From a virus, in IMG/VR virus record IMGVR_UViG_3300020470_002238, positions 1 through 23,219 of that record: a DNA stretch of 23,219 nt. One strand, given 5' to 3'. The position numbers and the translations under genes are program-made. The notes beneath the pieces are model-generated. The model was not told the origin of the DNA, made no database searches, and saw nothing but the letters and a program-made list of their open reading frames with translations. Below are positions 1 through 7,682 of the stretch, in pieces. The stretch's first letter is position 1, and each line of letters starts with the position of its first letter.

Positions 1-1155
1 GATTATGAAATCCGACTTTCAGAAGACAGAATCGAAACCTACAAAAAACACATCAAGTCTCTTGGTGATAATCGTAGGAAGAAAATAGAAGACTTTAATG
101 AAAGTGTTGAAAAAGCTCAAACAAACATTGATAATGTACAAATGGAAGTTAACCATATATTAGGTGAGGTTGAGGTACTACAGAATGCATCTTCGGATAG
201 TGAATCAGTAAAACAGAAACTAACCAAGACTCTTGAATTGCAGAAACAATTAGACCAAGCAAAAACAAGAGGTACTAAGGAGATAAAATTCTATGAGGAT
301 AATGACGAATGTCCCACCTGTCACAGAGATATGGAAGACGACTTTAAACAAGAGAAGATATCAACAACATCACAAAAGGTATCAGAAATCGACAAAGGCA
401 TCGAGGAAATCACCAAAAACATCGTATCAATTAATGAACGACTCAAAGAAATCGAAGACATACAAGGCCAGGTCGACACTCTCAACAGACAAGTGGCACA
501 AAAACAGAATGAGATTTCTGCGTCTAATCAATACATCACAAAAATAAATCAAGAAATTGAGAAACTAAGAACAGATAACATCACAGATGATAGTAGTAAA
601 CTTAATAAAGAACTAAAGACTTTAAAAGGTCATCAAGGAACAAAAGAAGGTCTTTTAGATAAAAGGTCTTATTATGATATCGCTGGACTTCTATTACAAG
701 ACACTGGTATCAAAACTAAAATCATAAGACAGTATTTACCTATTATGAATAAGTTAATTAATAAGTACCTTGCATCTATGGACTTCTTTGTTCAGTTTAA
801 TCTTGACGAAGGATTTAACGAATCTATCAAATCAAGATATCGTGATGCATTCTCATATGCAAACTTTAGTGAAGGTGAGAAAATGAGGATTGACCTTGCA
901 CTTCTTTTCACTTGGAGAGCAGTTGCAAAGTTAAAAAACAGTGTTAACACTAATCTATTAGTATTGGATGAAGTATTTGATAGTTCACTGGATGAAGGTG
1001 GAACAGAGGAGTTTTTAAAGATACTACATACTTTAGATGGAGATACAAATACCTTTATTATATCTCATAAAGGTGATGTCTTAACAGAGAAGTTTAGACA
1101 TACTATGACATTTGAAAAGGTGAAAAACTTTAGTAGAATAGTTGATAGTAAGTAG
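1..1155 (+). CDS. 46: Recombination endonuclease subunit gp46 (SbcC/Rad50-like), 5'-truncated
   Basis: T4 gp46 is the SMC/Rad50-type ATPase of the gp46-gp47 complex, which resects DNA ends for recombination-dependent replication. The frame is open from base 1, so only the C-terminal 384 residues are present; T4 gp46 is about 560 residues. Counting from the first codon, a charged coiled coil surrounds a zinc hook CPTC (residues 104-107). Then come an ABC signature SEGE (290-293), a Walker B run ending in LDE (322-324) and an H-loop His at 356. The N-terminal Walker A domain and probably gene 47 lie upstream, outside the window. The next gene follows after 8 bases with its own ribosome site. 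Identity is secure from the combination of zinc hook, signature, Walker B and phage context. Confidence 0.92.
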   Translation, partial: DYEIRLSEDRIETYKKHIKSLGDNRRKKIEDFNESVEKAQTNIDNVQMEVNHILGEVEVLQNASSDSESVKQKLTKTLELQKQLDQAKTRGTKEIKFYEDNDECPTCHRDMEDDFKQEKISTTSQKVSEIDKGIEEITKNIVSINERLKEIEDIQGQVDTLNRQVAQKQNEISASNQYITKINQEIEKLRTDNITDDSSKLNKELKTLKGHQGTKEGLLDKRSYYDIAGLLLQDTGIKTKIIRQYLPIMNKLINKYLASMDFFVQFNLDEGFNESIKSRYRDAFSYANFSEGEKMRIDLALLFTWRAVAKLKNSVNTNLLVLDEVFDSSLDEGGTEEFLKILHTLDGDTNTFIISHKGDVLTEKFRHTMTFEKVKNFSRIVDSK

Positions 1156-1163
1156 GAGTTATT

Positions 1164-1844
1164 ATGAAATTAAAATTTGATGAGCATAATCTTAATAAAC
1201 CATTAAAAGATGATGAAAGAGTGGTAGAGTATGCACAGTTTATTGCTCTTTATAGAAATTGGTTCAGAGACGAACACCTTGAACACTTCATGGAATATTG
1301 GGCTTGGTGTCATAACAATGGAATTCATGCAAAAGACAGACATGCAAGTGAGTCGGCCCATCCATTAGAAAAGAAAGATTACGCTTTAGGAATGGATAAG
1401 GGTCATTATGGTGATGAAAAAATTCATTCAGAGTTGCAATTGACTCATGAATTTAATGATTTTTTTAAATATATGAACAATCAGATAATTAGACAATATT
1501 CATTTGAGTATCCAGATGTCGGACATCCAGTTGCATGGGAAGGAAAAATACAACAGACCCAACCAAGTGAAGGTTATCATGTATGGCATAGTGAGTGGAA
1601 TTACGAAGTTCCTAAAAGACAGTTGGCATGGGCATTATTTTTAAACGATGTAGAAGAGGGTGGAGAATTAGAATTTCTTCATCAAAGTATAAGAATAAAA
1701 CCAAGAAAGGGTGATATGGTAGTATGGCCTGCATTCTGGTCACATTTACACAGAGGTAATCCACCAATTAGTGGTGAGAAGTGGATTGTAACAGGTTGGT
1801 TTGAACAGTTAGGAGTACATAATGACATTACTTTCGAAGAATAA
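1164..1844 (+). CDS. 2OG-Fe(II) oxygenase, 226 aa
   Basis: A non-haem iron dioxygenase of the prolyl-4-hydroxylase-like superfamily. The double-stranded beta-helix core carries the proximal metal pair as H142-x-E144 (Glu in place of the usual Asp). The distal His is H196 in an SHLHRG segment, and the 2-oxoglutarate-binding basic residue is K206, exactly ten residues after H196. There is no signal peptide, so it is cytoplasmic. The ATG follows a good TAGGAG site. Its 3' end overlaps the peptide deformylase start by 23 bases, implying translational coupling. Such oxygenases are common in marine T4-like phages but their substrates (protein, nucleotide or small molecule) are mostly unknown, and nothing here identifies this one. 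Confidence 0.85.
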   Translation: MKLKFDEHNLNKPLKDDERVVEYAQFIALYRNWFRDEHLEHFMEYWAWCHNNGIHAKDRHASESAHPLEKKDYALGMDKGHYGDEKIHSELQLTHEFNDFFKYMNNQIIRQYSFEYPDVGHPVAWEGKIQQTQPSEGYHVWHSEWNYEVPKRQLAWALFLNDVEEGGELEFLHQSIRIKPRKGDMVVWPAFWSHLHRGNPPISGEKWIVTGWFEQLGVHNDITFEE

Positions 1845-2433
1845 TGACATATTAAGGAAGGTTATGCCTTTCTTTGATTTTGATAATCCACCAACAGACC
1901 CAATCGAACTTAAAAAAGAAATGGTTGATAGGATGTTTGAAGAGGGTGGTGTTGGATTAGCTGCAAATCAAATTGGTTATGAATATCGTGTATTTGTAAT
2001 GAAAGGACAAAATGAAGAACAATCAATGTTCTTTGCAAATCCAGAAATACTAGAATTTTCAGAAGAGACTGAAAACATTGAAGAAGGATGTCTTACTGGT
2101 GGGTGTGAAGGATTATTTGCAATCATCAAAAGACCATCATGGGTTCGTGCAAGATGGCAAGATGAAAATGGAGATATTAAAGAAATGGAATTTAGTGGAA
2201 TGACTGCAAGATGTTTCCAACACGAGTTAGACCACCTAAATGGTATTCTGTTTACAGACCACATGTCTAGAATAAAATATGAAAGAGCAGTGAAGAAAAA
2301 ACAGAAAAGAGAAAAAGAATATGCAAGACTCAGAAAACAATTCTTACAAGTTGCCAGAGAACATCGTAGCAACAATAGAGAATTGCCTAACGAAGGAACA
2401 GTGTCAGAAGCTGATAAAGTATCATCAGACTAA
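1822..2433 (+). CDS. def: Peptide deformylase with C-terminal extension
   Basis: Removes the formyl group from the N-terminal methionine of new proteins. All three family motifs are intact: GGVGLAANQ (residues 42-50), EGCLT with metal ligand Cys90 (88-92) and HELDH with the two His ligands (134-138). Marine phages often carry a short deformylase, thought to favour translation of their own or host photosynthetic proteins. Here about 53 extra residues follow the HELDH helix; they are strongly basic at first, then polar. The last 113 bases of this gene are also read in another frame as the start of the next oxygenase. The start is supported by a TAGGAG ribosome site inside the upstream gene. Confidence 0.95.
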   Translation: MTLLSKNNDILRKVMPFFDFDNPPTDPIELKKEMVDRMFEEGGVGLAANQIGYEYRVFVMKGQNEEQSMFFANPEILEFSEETENIEEGCLTGGCEGLFAIIKRPSWVRARWQDENGDIKEMEFSGMTARCFQHELDHLNGILFTDHMSRIKYERAVKKKQKREKEYARLRKQFLQVAREHRSNNRELPNEGTVSEADKVSSD

Positions 2434-3109
2434 TTTCAATTTAGTTACCCACGATGATGCAGCTGAACAATACAATGGCCGTAGGATACCTATGGTCAGT
2501 ATTCGTAATATTCATATCAAAAGAATTCTAGCAGAATATCAATACAAAGCAATATCTGAAATCTGGAGAGTCTATGGTGAAATGGCATATCCAGAGCAAA
2601 CTGAAATTATGTGGTGGCCAGAAGGTAAAGGTCAAGAAATGCATATTGATGTTATGGCAAAACCACTTTATGAAGTTTCACTTGAAGATAGAAAAGGAAC
2701 TGAATTGGAACACATGACTAATGAAGAAGATGTCATCAATGTAGTTCCTTTTACAGATTATGCATCTATCTTATATCTTAATGACAACTTTGAGGGTGGA
2801 GAAACATTCTTTGAAGATGGTACACTCTTAAAACCAAAACAAGGAACATGTGTAATTTTTGAAAGTATGAAACATTTCCATGGTGTACATCCAGCACATG
2901 GAGAAGAAGATAGATATACTGCACCAATATGGTATACTTCACAACCAGAGCAAATGGAATTACAAACTCATGGTACTCATGGAACAACTGGACAGTGGAG
3001 AGGTTTAATTGGGAATCCAGACCCATCAAAAGTTAATGTAGGTATCAATTCTCATCCAGTTCGTAAGTGGTGGGCAAAAACCTATAATATCGAAAAAGTT
3101 GACTCATAG
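2321..3109 (+). CDS. 2OG-Fe(II) oxygenase, 262 aa
   Basis: A second P4H-like dioxygenase. Metal and cosubstrate residues are visible: H108-x-D110 (MHID), distal H187 in a HFHGVHP segment and R198 before the last strand. The GGETFFED turn (159-166) is typical of the fold. The first 38 codons lie inside the deformylase gene. I keep this start because residues 13-35 read as the usual N-terminal helix of these enzymes, with a Cys-Leu-(Thr/Ser)-xx-Glu-Cys-type pattern, so the overlap looks genuine. The stop codon region also forms the -35 element of the tRNA promoter. Substrate unknown; it differs clearly from the oxygenase at 1164 and is not a recent duplicate. Confidence 0.85.
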   Translation: MQDSENNSYKLPENIVATIENCLTKEQCQKLIKYHQTNFNLVTHDDAAEQYNGRRIPMVSIRNIHIKRILAEYQYKAISEIWRVYGEMAYPEQTEIMWWPEGKGQEMHIDVMAKPLYEVSLEDRKGTELEHMTNEEDVINVVPFTDYASILYLNDNFEGGETFFEDGTLLKPKQGTCVIFESMKHFHGVHPAHGEEDRYTAPIWYTSQPEQMELQTHGTHGTTGQWRGLIGNPDPSKVNVGINSHPVRKWWAKTYNIEKVDS

Positions 3110-3128
3110 GTACACATTCCTATATAAT
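3099..3128 (+). promoter_or_regulatory. Sigma70-like promoter before tRNA-Asp
   Basis: TTGACT (3099-3104), an 18-base spacer and TATAAT (3123-3128). The spacer contains CATAGGTACACA, shared with the promoters at 3221 and 5569. The -35 box overlaps the last codons and stop of the upstream oxygenase. The predicted start of transcription falls only a few bases before the tRNA. Confidence 0.8.
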
Positions 3129-3137
3129 ATATAACTC

Positions 3138-3212
3138 GGTCTGTTAGTTCATCGGTGAGAACACTGCCCTGTCACGGCGGAGAGAAGGGTTCGATTCCCT
3201 TACAGACCGCCA
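3138..3212 (+). tRNA. tRNA-Asp (anticodon GUC), CCA encoded
   Basis: The cloverleaf can be drawn by hand. A 7-bp acceptor stem pairs GGTCTGT (3138-3144) with ACAGACC (3202-3208). The D stem is GTTC/GAAC. The anticodon stem CTGCC/GGCGG encloses loop CTGTCAC with anticodon GTC. The variable loop has four bases, and the T arm is AAGGG/CCCTT with loop TTCGATT. The discriminator G and CCA are encoded (3209-3212). It reads GAC and GAU codons. Its own promoter ends just upstream. Confidence 0.95.
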
Positions 3213-3220
3213 AATAATGG

Positions 3221-3250
3221 TTGCACCATAGGTACATAATTTTGTATAAT
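3221..3250 (+). promoter_or_regulatory. Sigma70-like promoter before the CobT-like gene
   Basis: TTGCAC (3221-3226), an 18-base spacer beginning CATAGGTACATA, and TATAAT (3245-3250). The spacer motif and length match the promoters at 3099 and 5569. It starts nine bases after the encoded CCA of the tRNA. The -10 ends only six bases before the ATG at 3257. Confidence 0.8.
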
Positions 3251-3256
3251 AGCTAC

Positions 3257-5572
3257 ATGAGGTCAAATAACGAAATACTTAAAACACGAAAAGACTCACT
3301 TGCAAGACTACTTGCAACTGAGGATTTAGTTATAGAACACAAAAAAGTACCTACTGCATATTTCGAAGTAGATAACAGAAAATTAGTATGTCCTATTCTT
3401 AAAGAGGATATGTCTGCACAACTTTATGACTTGTTTATGGGTCATGAGGTTGGTCATGCACTTATTACTCCAGCAGAAGGATGGCACGATGCAGTTTCAG
3501 AAAAAGGTGCAAAATACAAAGGATATCTAAATGTCCTTGAAGATGTAAGAATAGAAAAACACATCAAATCAAAATATGCTGGTTTGAGAAAAATCTTTTA
3601 CGATGCATATTCAGAATTACACAATGACCTTGATTTCTTTGGAGTCAAAGGTTACGATGTAAACAAACTTGCATTTATCGATAGAATCAATCTTTACTTT
3701 AAGATTGGTCATTCTCTTATGGTTGACTTCTCTCCAGAAGAACAAAAAATCATAAATCAAATAGACACTAAAATGGATACTTGGGAAAAAGTAGTCAAAG
3801 TTGCAGACTATCTTTATGAGTTATCTAAACTAGAAGAATTACAACAACAAACTGATACTAATGCAATGTCTGTTGAGACAGCAGAAGGTGATGGTGATGC
3901 AATTCCTCAAGACTTTGATGAAAGAGAAAATGATGAAGGTGAATCAGAACAATCACTAGGTGGTAATCAAGAATCAGATAATGAAGCTGAAGAAGAAACT
4001 GATGGTGAAAAAGGTACTGAGTCTGGAAATGAGTCTGATGAAGATGGTGATGAAGAATCAGATAATGAATCTACTGGTGAAGGTGATATCGAAACTGAAA
4101 AAAGTCAAAACCTAAAAGGTGGTGAAGGTGAAGGTGGTGAGTCTGGAAATGCAAAAGTTGATGATAATGCAAACGAATCTATCACTGATAAAAATTTCAG
4201 AAACAATGAAGACAAACTTCACAAAGAATTAGATAGATGGGATAATGAACCATCTTACATGGATTTGAATACTAAAGATTTTCAAACAAAAGATATTACT
4301 ATTGGTTACAAACAAGTTATTTCAGATATAACAACTGCTTTTTCTAATCACATGAAAGAGTATGATGCTTCTACTGATACTATTGCAAACTCTAGAGAGT
4401 ATACTCAGAAGTTCTTTGATTTTAACAAGAACATTATCAACTACATGGCAAAAGAATTTGATATGAGAAAAGCTGCAGATGCTTATAAAAAGTCAATGTC
4501 TGCAAAAACTGGTGAAATTGATATGTCAAAAATCCACCAGTACTTACTCAAAGATGATATTTTCAAAAGAGCAACTGTAGTTCCAGATGGTAAAAACCAT
4601 GGTCTAATTATGTTGGTCGACTGGTCTGGGTCTATGTACGATGCAATCAGAGAGACTTACGAGCAATCATTGGTTCTTACAATGTTTGCAAGAAGAGTTG
4701 GTATTCCTCATAGAGTCTATGCATTTACTGATGCATGGAGAAGTAATGAAGATTATGATTCAGAAGATTACAGAAAAGAAGGATTTAATCCTAATAAAAG
4801 TTTAAGATTAATTGAGTTGTTCACTGATAAAATGAACAAAAGAGATTTCTTTGAAGCTGCAGTTTGTATGAATGCAAGTCTTGAATCAATGTGCGATGGT
4901 GGTTATTACAGAATGTCTAAAGGTTCAAGATTTGAAGCAAGTTGGGGTTCACCAAACAATTATCAATTAGGTGGTACACCACTTGATGAGTCTTTAGTTT
5001 TCATAAGAGATTACATTGCAGATTTCAAACACAATTACAGTATTGATAAATTACAATTTGTAACTCTTACTGATGGTGAAAGTTTCAGAATGAATGGATT
5101 TAAAGGTTATAGTAATGACCAATTCATTCACGATAGAAGAACAAAAACTACTTACAAATATAGAGGAGCTGATGACAGAAACAGAAATGGAACTGACAAT
5201 CTTCTAAAATGGATTGAGCAAACTACTGGTGTTGATACTGTTGGATTCTTCATCTGTCCTAACAAACACAGAGAGTTTGATTATGCAGTTGATAAATTCA
5301 GTGGTGACTATCAGTCTTGGGAAACAAAAGCAGAAGGATACAAGTTATTCAGAAAAGAAGGTGGGTTCTCAGTTCCAACTACTGAAAACAGTGGATACAA
5401 AGAATTCTATCTTTTAAATAAAAAGAAAATGGGTATCGTTGCAGAAGATGACACTTTAGATGTTAAAGTGGGTGCTAGTAAACAAGCTCTTAAAGGTGCA
5501 ATGAAAAGAATGGGTAACAACAAAATGTCCCAAAGAAAAATTCTTCAACACTTTGTTAAAAAAGTTGCTTGA
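3257..5572 (+). CDS. cobT: CobT-like protein: HExxH domain, acidic linker, C-terminal vWA domain
   Basis: 771 residues. The N-terminal domain has a zincin-type HEVGH (63-67) followed by a LEDVRIE segment (94-100) that could supply the third metal ligand. Residues about 208-308 are a low-complexity linker of Asp, Glu, Gly, Ser and Asn. The C-terminal half is a von Willebrand A domain with a complete MIDAS motif DWSGS (455-459). Acidic linker plus vWA is the layout of CobT, the partner of the AAA+ protein CobS in aerobic cobaltochelatase. The next gene is CobS-like, supporting a MoxR/vWA-type remodelling pair. Whether it inserts cobalt is unproven, because no CobN is present. I start at ATG 3257; an earlier TTG at 3221 lies within the -35 box. 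Confidence 0.75.
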   Translation: MRSNNEILKTRKDSLARLLATEDLVIEHKKVPTAYFEVDNRKLVCPILKEDMSAQLYDLFMGHEVGHALITPAEGWHDAVSEKGAKYKGYLNVLEDVRIEKHIKSKYAGLRKIFYDAYSELHNDLDFFGVKGYDVNKLAFIDRINLYFKIGHSLMVDFSPEEQKIINQIDTKMDTWEKVVKVADYLYELSKLEELQQQTDTNAMSVETAEGDGDAIPQDFDERENDEGESEQSLGGNQESDNEAEEETDGEKGTESGNESDEDGDEESDNESTGEGDIETEKSQNLKGGEGEGGESGNAKVDDNANESITDKNFRNNEDKLHKELDRWDNEPSYMDLNTKDFQTKDITIGYKQVISDITTAFSNHMKEYDASTDTIANSREYTQKFFDFNKNIINYMAKEFDMRKAADAYKKSMSAKTGEIDMSKIHQYLLKDDIFKRATVVPDGKNHGLIMLVDWSGSMYDAIRETYEQSLVLTMFARRVGIPHRVYAFTDAWRSNEDYDSEDYRKEGFNPNKSLRLIELFTDKMNKRDFFEAAVCMNASLESMCDGGYYRMSKGSRFEASWGSPNNYQLGGTPLDESLVFIRDYIADFKHNYSIDKLQFVTLTDGESFRMNGFKGYSNDQFIHDRRTKTTYKYRGADDRNRNGTDNLLKWIEQTTGVDTVGFFICPNKHREFDYAVDKFSGDYQSWETKAEGYKLFRKEGGFSVPTTENSGYKEFYLLNKKKMGIVAEDDTLDVKVGASKQALKGAMKRMGNNKMSQRKILQHFVKKVA

Positions 5573-5598
5573 CACATGGGTACACATTTTAGTATAAT
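5569..5598 (+). promoter_or_regulatory. Sigma70-like promoter before the CobS-like gene
   Basis: TTGACA (5569-5574) overlaps the TGA stop of the CobT-like gene. It is followed by an 18-base spacer starting CATGGGTACACA and TATAAT (5593-5598). This is the best-matching member of the three-promoter family. Confidence 0.85.
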
Positions 5599-5637
5599 AC
5601 ACATATGGTAAAAAATAATTCAAAAAGTGAGGTAAAT

Positions 5638-6801
5638 ATGAATTTGAATGCAAATCATTATAGGTTTCTCGATGCAGCTGCAGAACAGTTTCCTAATCAA
5701 GTGGAGTTTTCTAAATCCACTGTAAAGAAAATCTGTGCTACAGCAGGTATTCCTAAACCATCGTGGTTGTTTAGAAATCCACAATTTAAAGCAGGTTATG
5801 GAACTTATTCCATTGAATCTGTAGTTCCAGAGAACTATTCGAATCCCGCTCCAGCGGTTCAAGCAGTTCAAACTGTTGAAATACCAACATCTACTGTTGG
5901 TGTGAATGTTCTCGATGAAAATATTTCAGTTATTCCATCGGTTATGGATAACTATGTTCCTTTTGGTCACTTCAAAGACCTTAAATCAATTCTTAAATCT
6001 GGAATTTTCTTTCCAGTGTTTATTACTGGTCTCAGTGGTAATGGTAAGACTTTGATGGTCGAACAGATTTGTGCAAAACTTAAGAAGGAACTTTTTAGGG
6101 TTAACATTACTATTGAAACTGATGAAGATGATTTGATTGGTTCAAATACTCTTATCAATGGTAACATAGTTTTTAAAGAAGGCCCTGTCCTTAAAGCAAT
6201 GAGGAAAGGTGCTGTTTTACTTCTTGATGAGGTTGACCTTGCATCAAACAAGATTATGTGTTTACAATCCATCCTAGAAGGTGGTGGTTACTTAATTAAA
6301 AAGACTGGTGAGTTCGTAAAACCAGAGCCTGGATTTACAGTGGTTGCAACTGCAAACACAAAAGGTAAAGGTTCTGAGGATGGAAGGTTCATAGGAACTA
6401 ACATCTTGAACGAAGCATTCCTTGAAAGGTTTGCAATCTGTCTTGAACAAGAATATCCACCAGTGACTACTGAGAAGAAAATTGTTAAAGGTGACTTTGC
6501 AATTCTTGGAGTCAATGATGATGAGTTTGCAAACAAACTTGTCGACTGGGCTGATGTAATCAGAAAGTCTTTTTACGAGGGTGCTGTTGATGAAGTGATT
6601 TCAACTAGAAGGTTGGTTCACATTGCAAAAGCATTCTCAATGTTCAATGACAAATTGAAATCAATTGAAGTGTGTCTTGCAAGGTTCGATGAAGACACTA
6701 AAGCATCCTTCCTTGACCTTTACACTAAGGTTGATGAAGGTGTAAACCCTTTGGGTGATGAAGTTAACGAGGAGAATGCAAATGACGAACTCAACATATA
6801 G
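5638..6801 (+). CDS. cobS: CobS-like AAA+ ATPase (MoxR type)
   Basis: 387 residues from the chosen start. Walker A is GLSGNGKT (131-138), Walker B LLLDEVD (194-200), sensor-1 Asn at about 240 and an arginine-finger candidate R264 in FLERF. The N-terminal 60 residues hold a small domain seen in phage CobS proteins, followed by a Pro/Val-rich linker. The family drives remodelling or metal insertion with a vWA partner, here the CobT-like protein just upstream. Phage cobS is well known from T4-like cyanophages. ATG 5638 has a GTGAGGT ribosome site six bases upstream. An in-frame ATG at 5605 begins only six bases after the -10 box, so it could be read only from a leaderless transcript, giving 398 residues. 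Confidence 0.88.
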   Translation: MNLNANHYRFLDAAAEQFPNQVEFSKSTVKKICATAGIPKPSWLFRNPQFKAGYGTYSIESVVPENYSNPAPAVQAVQTVEIPTSTVGVNVLDENISVIPSVMDNYVPFGHFKDLKSILKSGIFFPVFITGLSGNGKTLMVEQICAKLKKELFRVNITIETDEDDLIGSNTLINGNIVFKEGPVLKAMRKGAVLLLDEVDLASNKIMCLQSILEGGGYLIKKTGEFVKPEPGFTVVATANTKGKGSEDGRFIGTNILNEAFLERFAICLEQEYPPVTTEKKIVKGDFAILGVNDDEFANKLVDWADVIRKSFYEGAVDEVISTRRLVHIAKAFSMFNDKLKSIEVCLARFDEDTKASFLDLYTKVDEGVNPLGDEVNEENANDELNI

Positions 6802-6973
6802 TAAGACCTCACTAGAGTCGTCTAGTTCTCCTCAACCCTGTGCTTTATGCACAGGGACTTATGAGGGATATGGAAATAACCCACAACCTGTTCTTGAAGA
6901 TAGTAAAGACAGAGTTTGTGATGATTGTAATTGGAATATAGTTATCCCAGCAAGGATAAGGAGTTACGAGTGA
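6782..6973 (+). CDS. Small zinc-ribbon protein, 63 aa
   Basis: Two CxxC pairs, C20/C23 and C46/C49, frame a GYGNNPQP segment and precede a VIPARI tail. This pattern is typical of small phage zinc-ribbon proteins of unknown role. The ATG at 6782 follows GAGGAG by seven bases inside the end of cobS, giving a 20-base overlap. An in-frame ATG at 6755 has no such site. Translation is probably coupled to cobS. A binding or adaptor function is plausible, but nothing shows the partner. Confidence 0.75.
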   Translation: MTNSTYSKTSLESSSSPQPCALCTGTYEGYGNNPQPVLEDSKDRVCDDCNWNIVIPARIRSYE

Positions 6974-7248
6974 TGACACAATTCGATGAAGTAGTAGAAA
7001 ACCAAAGACTTCTTTTAGAAGCAGAGAAATGGGCAGAGACACCTAAAACTGTTCATATTCATAGATTAAGTTCTATGTGGTATGAGACAGAGGAGTCTAA
7101 AGAAGACTTTGAAAATGGAAATGTCACAGATACACAATACAACAGTGGTCTAATTGTTAGACAACAAAATGGTAAAGTAATTAGAACTTTTGGTACTAGA
7201 GCAACTGGTGAAAAACTGATTGACCTTTATACTAGAGGTGGAGAATAA
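6973..7248 (+). CDS. Hypothetical protein, 91 aa
   Basis: Soluble, acidic protein with no signal peptide or membrane segment. The start ATG at 6973 overlaps the preceding TGA stop (TGATG) and has an AAGGAG site 11 bases upstream. An in-frame ATG at 6931 lacks one. A Trp-Tyr pair lies near residue 36, and the end is predicted mixed alpha/beta. I do not recognise the family. It is the last gene before the structured non-coding segment at 7254. Confidence 0.65.
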   Translation: MTQFDEVVENQRLLLEAEKWAETPKTVHIHRLSSMWYETEESKEDFENGNVTDTQYNSGLIVRQQNGKVIRTFGTRATGEKLIDLYTRGGE

Positions 7249-7253
7249 TAATA

Positions 7254-7357
7254 GGGGCTGTATGCTCGGGCAGGGACAGGGAAACGAAAACAACAAAGTG
7301 AACACTATTATAACACGCATTTGTGTTGAAACTGTTTTCCCATCCCGCCAGATTTTT
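7254..7357 (+). ncRNA. Structured RNA element or terminator-like region, unknown class
   Basis: This segment is unusually G-rich for the window and folds well on paper. A small hairpin pairs GGGC (7255-7258) with GCTC (7264-7267). A long interrupted stem then pairs 7269-7285 with 7334-7349 in three blocks: GGC with GCC, GGGA with TCCC, and GGGAAA with TTTCCC. Inside it AACAC (7312-7316) pairs with GTGTT (7323-7327). The 3' side ends in ATTTTTTA (7352-7359), so it may be an intrinsic terminator. The size and nesting also fit a small RNA or leader for the tiny gene at 7370. I cannot assign it to a known RNA family. Confidence 0.5.
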
Positions 7358-7369
7358 TAGGAGTAGATT

Positions 7370-7459
7370 ATGAAATTATTATTAATGAAAATTTTTATAG
7401 GAATAATGTTAATTGATGAAATAGTTGTTATTGCATTAGTTACATTAGGTTTAATATGA
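7370..7459 (+). CDS. 29-residue membrane peptide
   Basis: A very short ORF with a strong TTAGGAG ribosome site seven bases before its ATG. The product is almost entirely hydrophobic (Leu, Ile, Val, Met) with single Asp and Glu residues in the middle (16-17), so it would form one transmembrane helix. Its TGA overlaps the ATG of the next gene (ATGA), the coupling seen throughout this genome. That favours a real gene over chance. Function unknown. Confidence 0.6.
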   Translation: MKLLLMKIFIGIMLIDEIVVIALVTLGLI

Positions 7460-7659
7460 GTAAATGTATAGACCATCCTAAGATGGTATTTAAGGGTACT
7501 CTTCACTATGAAGGTCATTCAGTATCATTTAAAATTAATGATGATGATGTGACTGTAATGGATACTAATGGTAGAAAATGTATGACAACACATATTAGTA
7601 TTGATAGTGCAATTGAGAAACAACAAGATTTATTAAAATGGGGATACGAATGGATATAG
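7456..7659 (+). CDS. Hypothetical protein, 67 aa
   Basis: Small soluble protein with an alternating polar/hydrophobic N-terminal half suggesting a beta-sheet, two His near the start and a Cys at 42. No membrane segment. It is coupled to the 29-residue peptide upstream by ATGA and overlaps the upstream part of the cell-wall hydrolase frame. Not recognised. Confidence 0.6.
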   Translation: MSKCIDHPKMVFKGTLHYEGHSVSFKINDDDVTVMDTNGRKCMTTHISIDSAIEKQQDLLKWGYEWI

Positions 7660-7682
7660 AATATTTTTTATGGAGAATTAGA

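Noticed and set aside
1977-2375. Minus-strand ORF of 132 codons opposite the deformylase gene
   Set aside because: It is a shadow of a gene with all deformylase motifs intact, is Phe/Ser/Leu-rich and has no ribosome site. Similar minus-strand frames across the window were dropped for the same reason.
3221-3256. A longer start (TTG at 3221) for the CobT-like protein
   Set aside because: The added codons coincide with the -35, spacer and -10 of a promoter shared with two other sites, and they would precede transcription start.
3880-4180. Possible tandem DNA repeat within the CobT-like gene
   Set aside because: The GAA/GAT/GGT-rich stretch encodes an acidic linker with no regular period; it is low-complexity coding sequence typical of CobT, not a repeat array.
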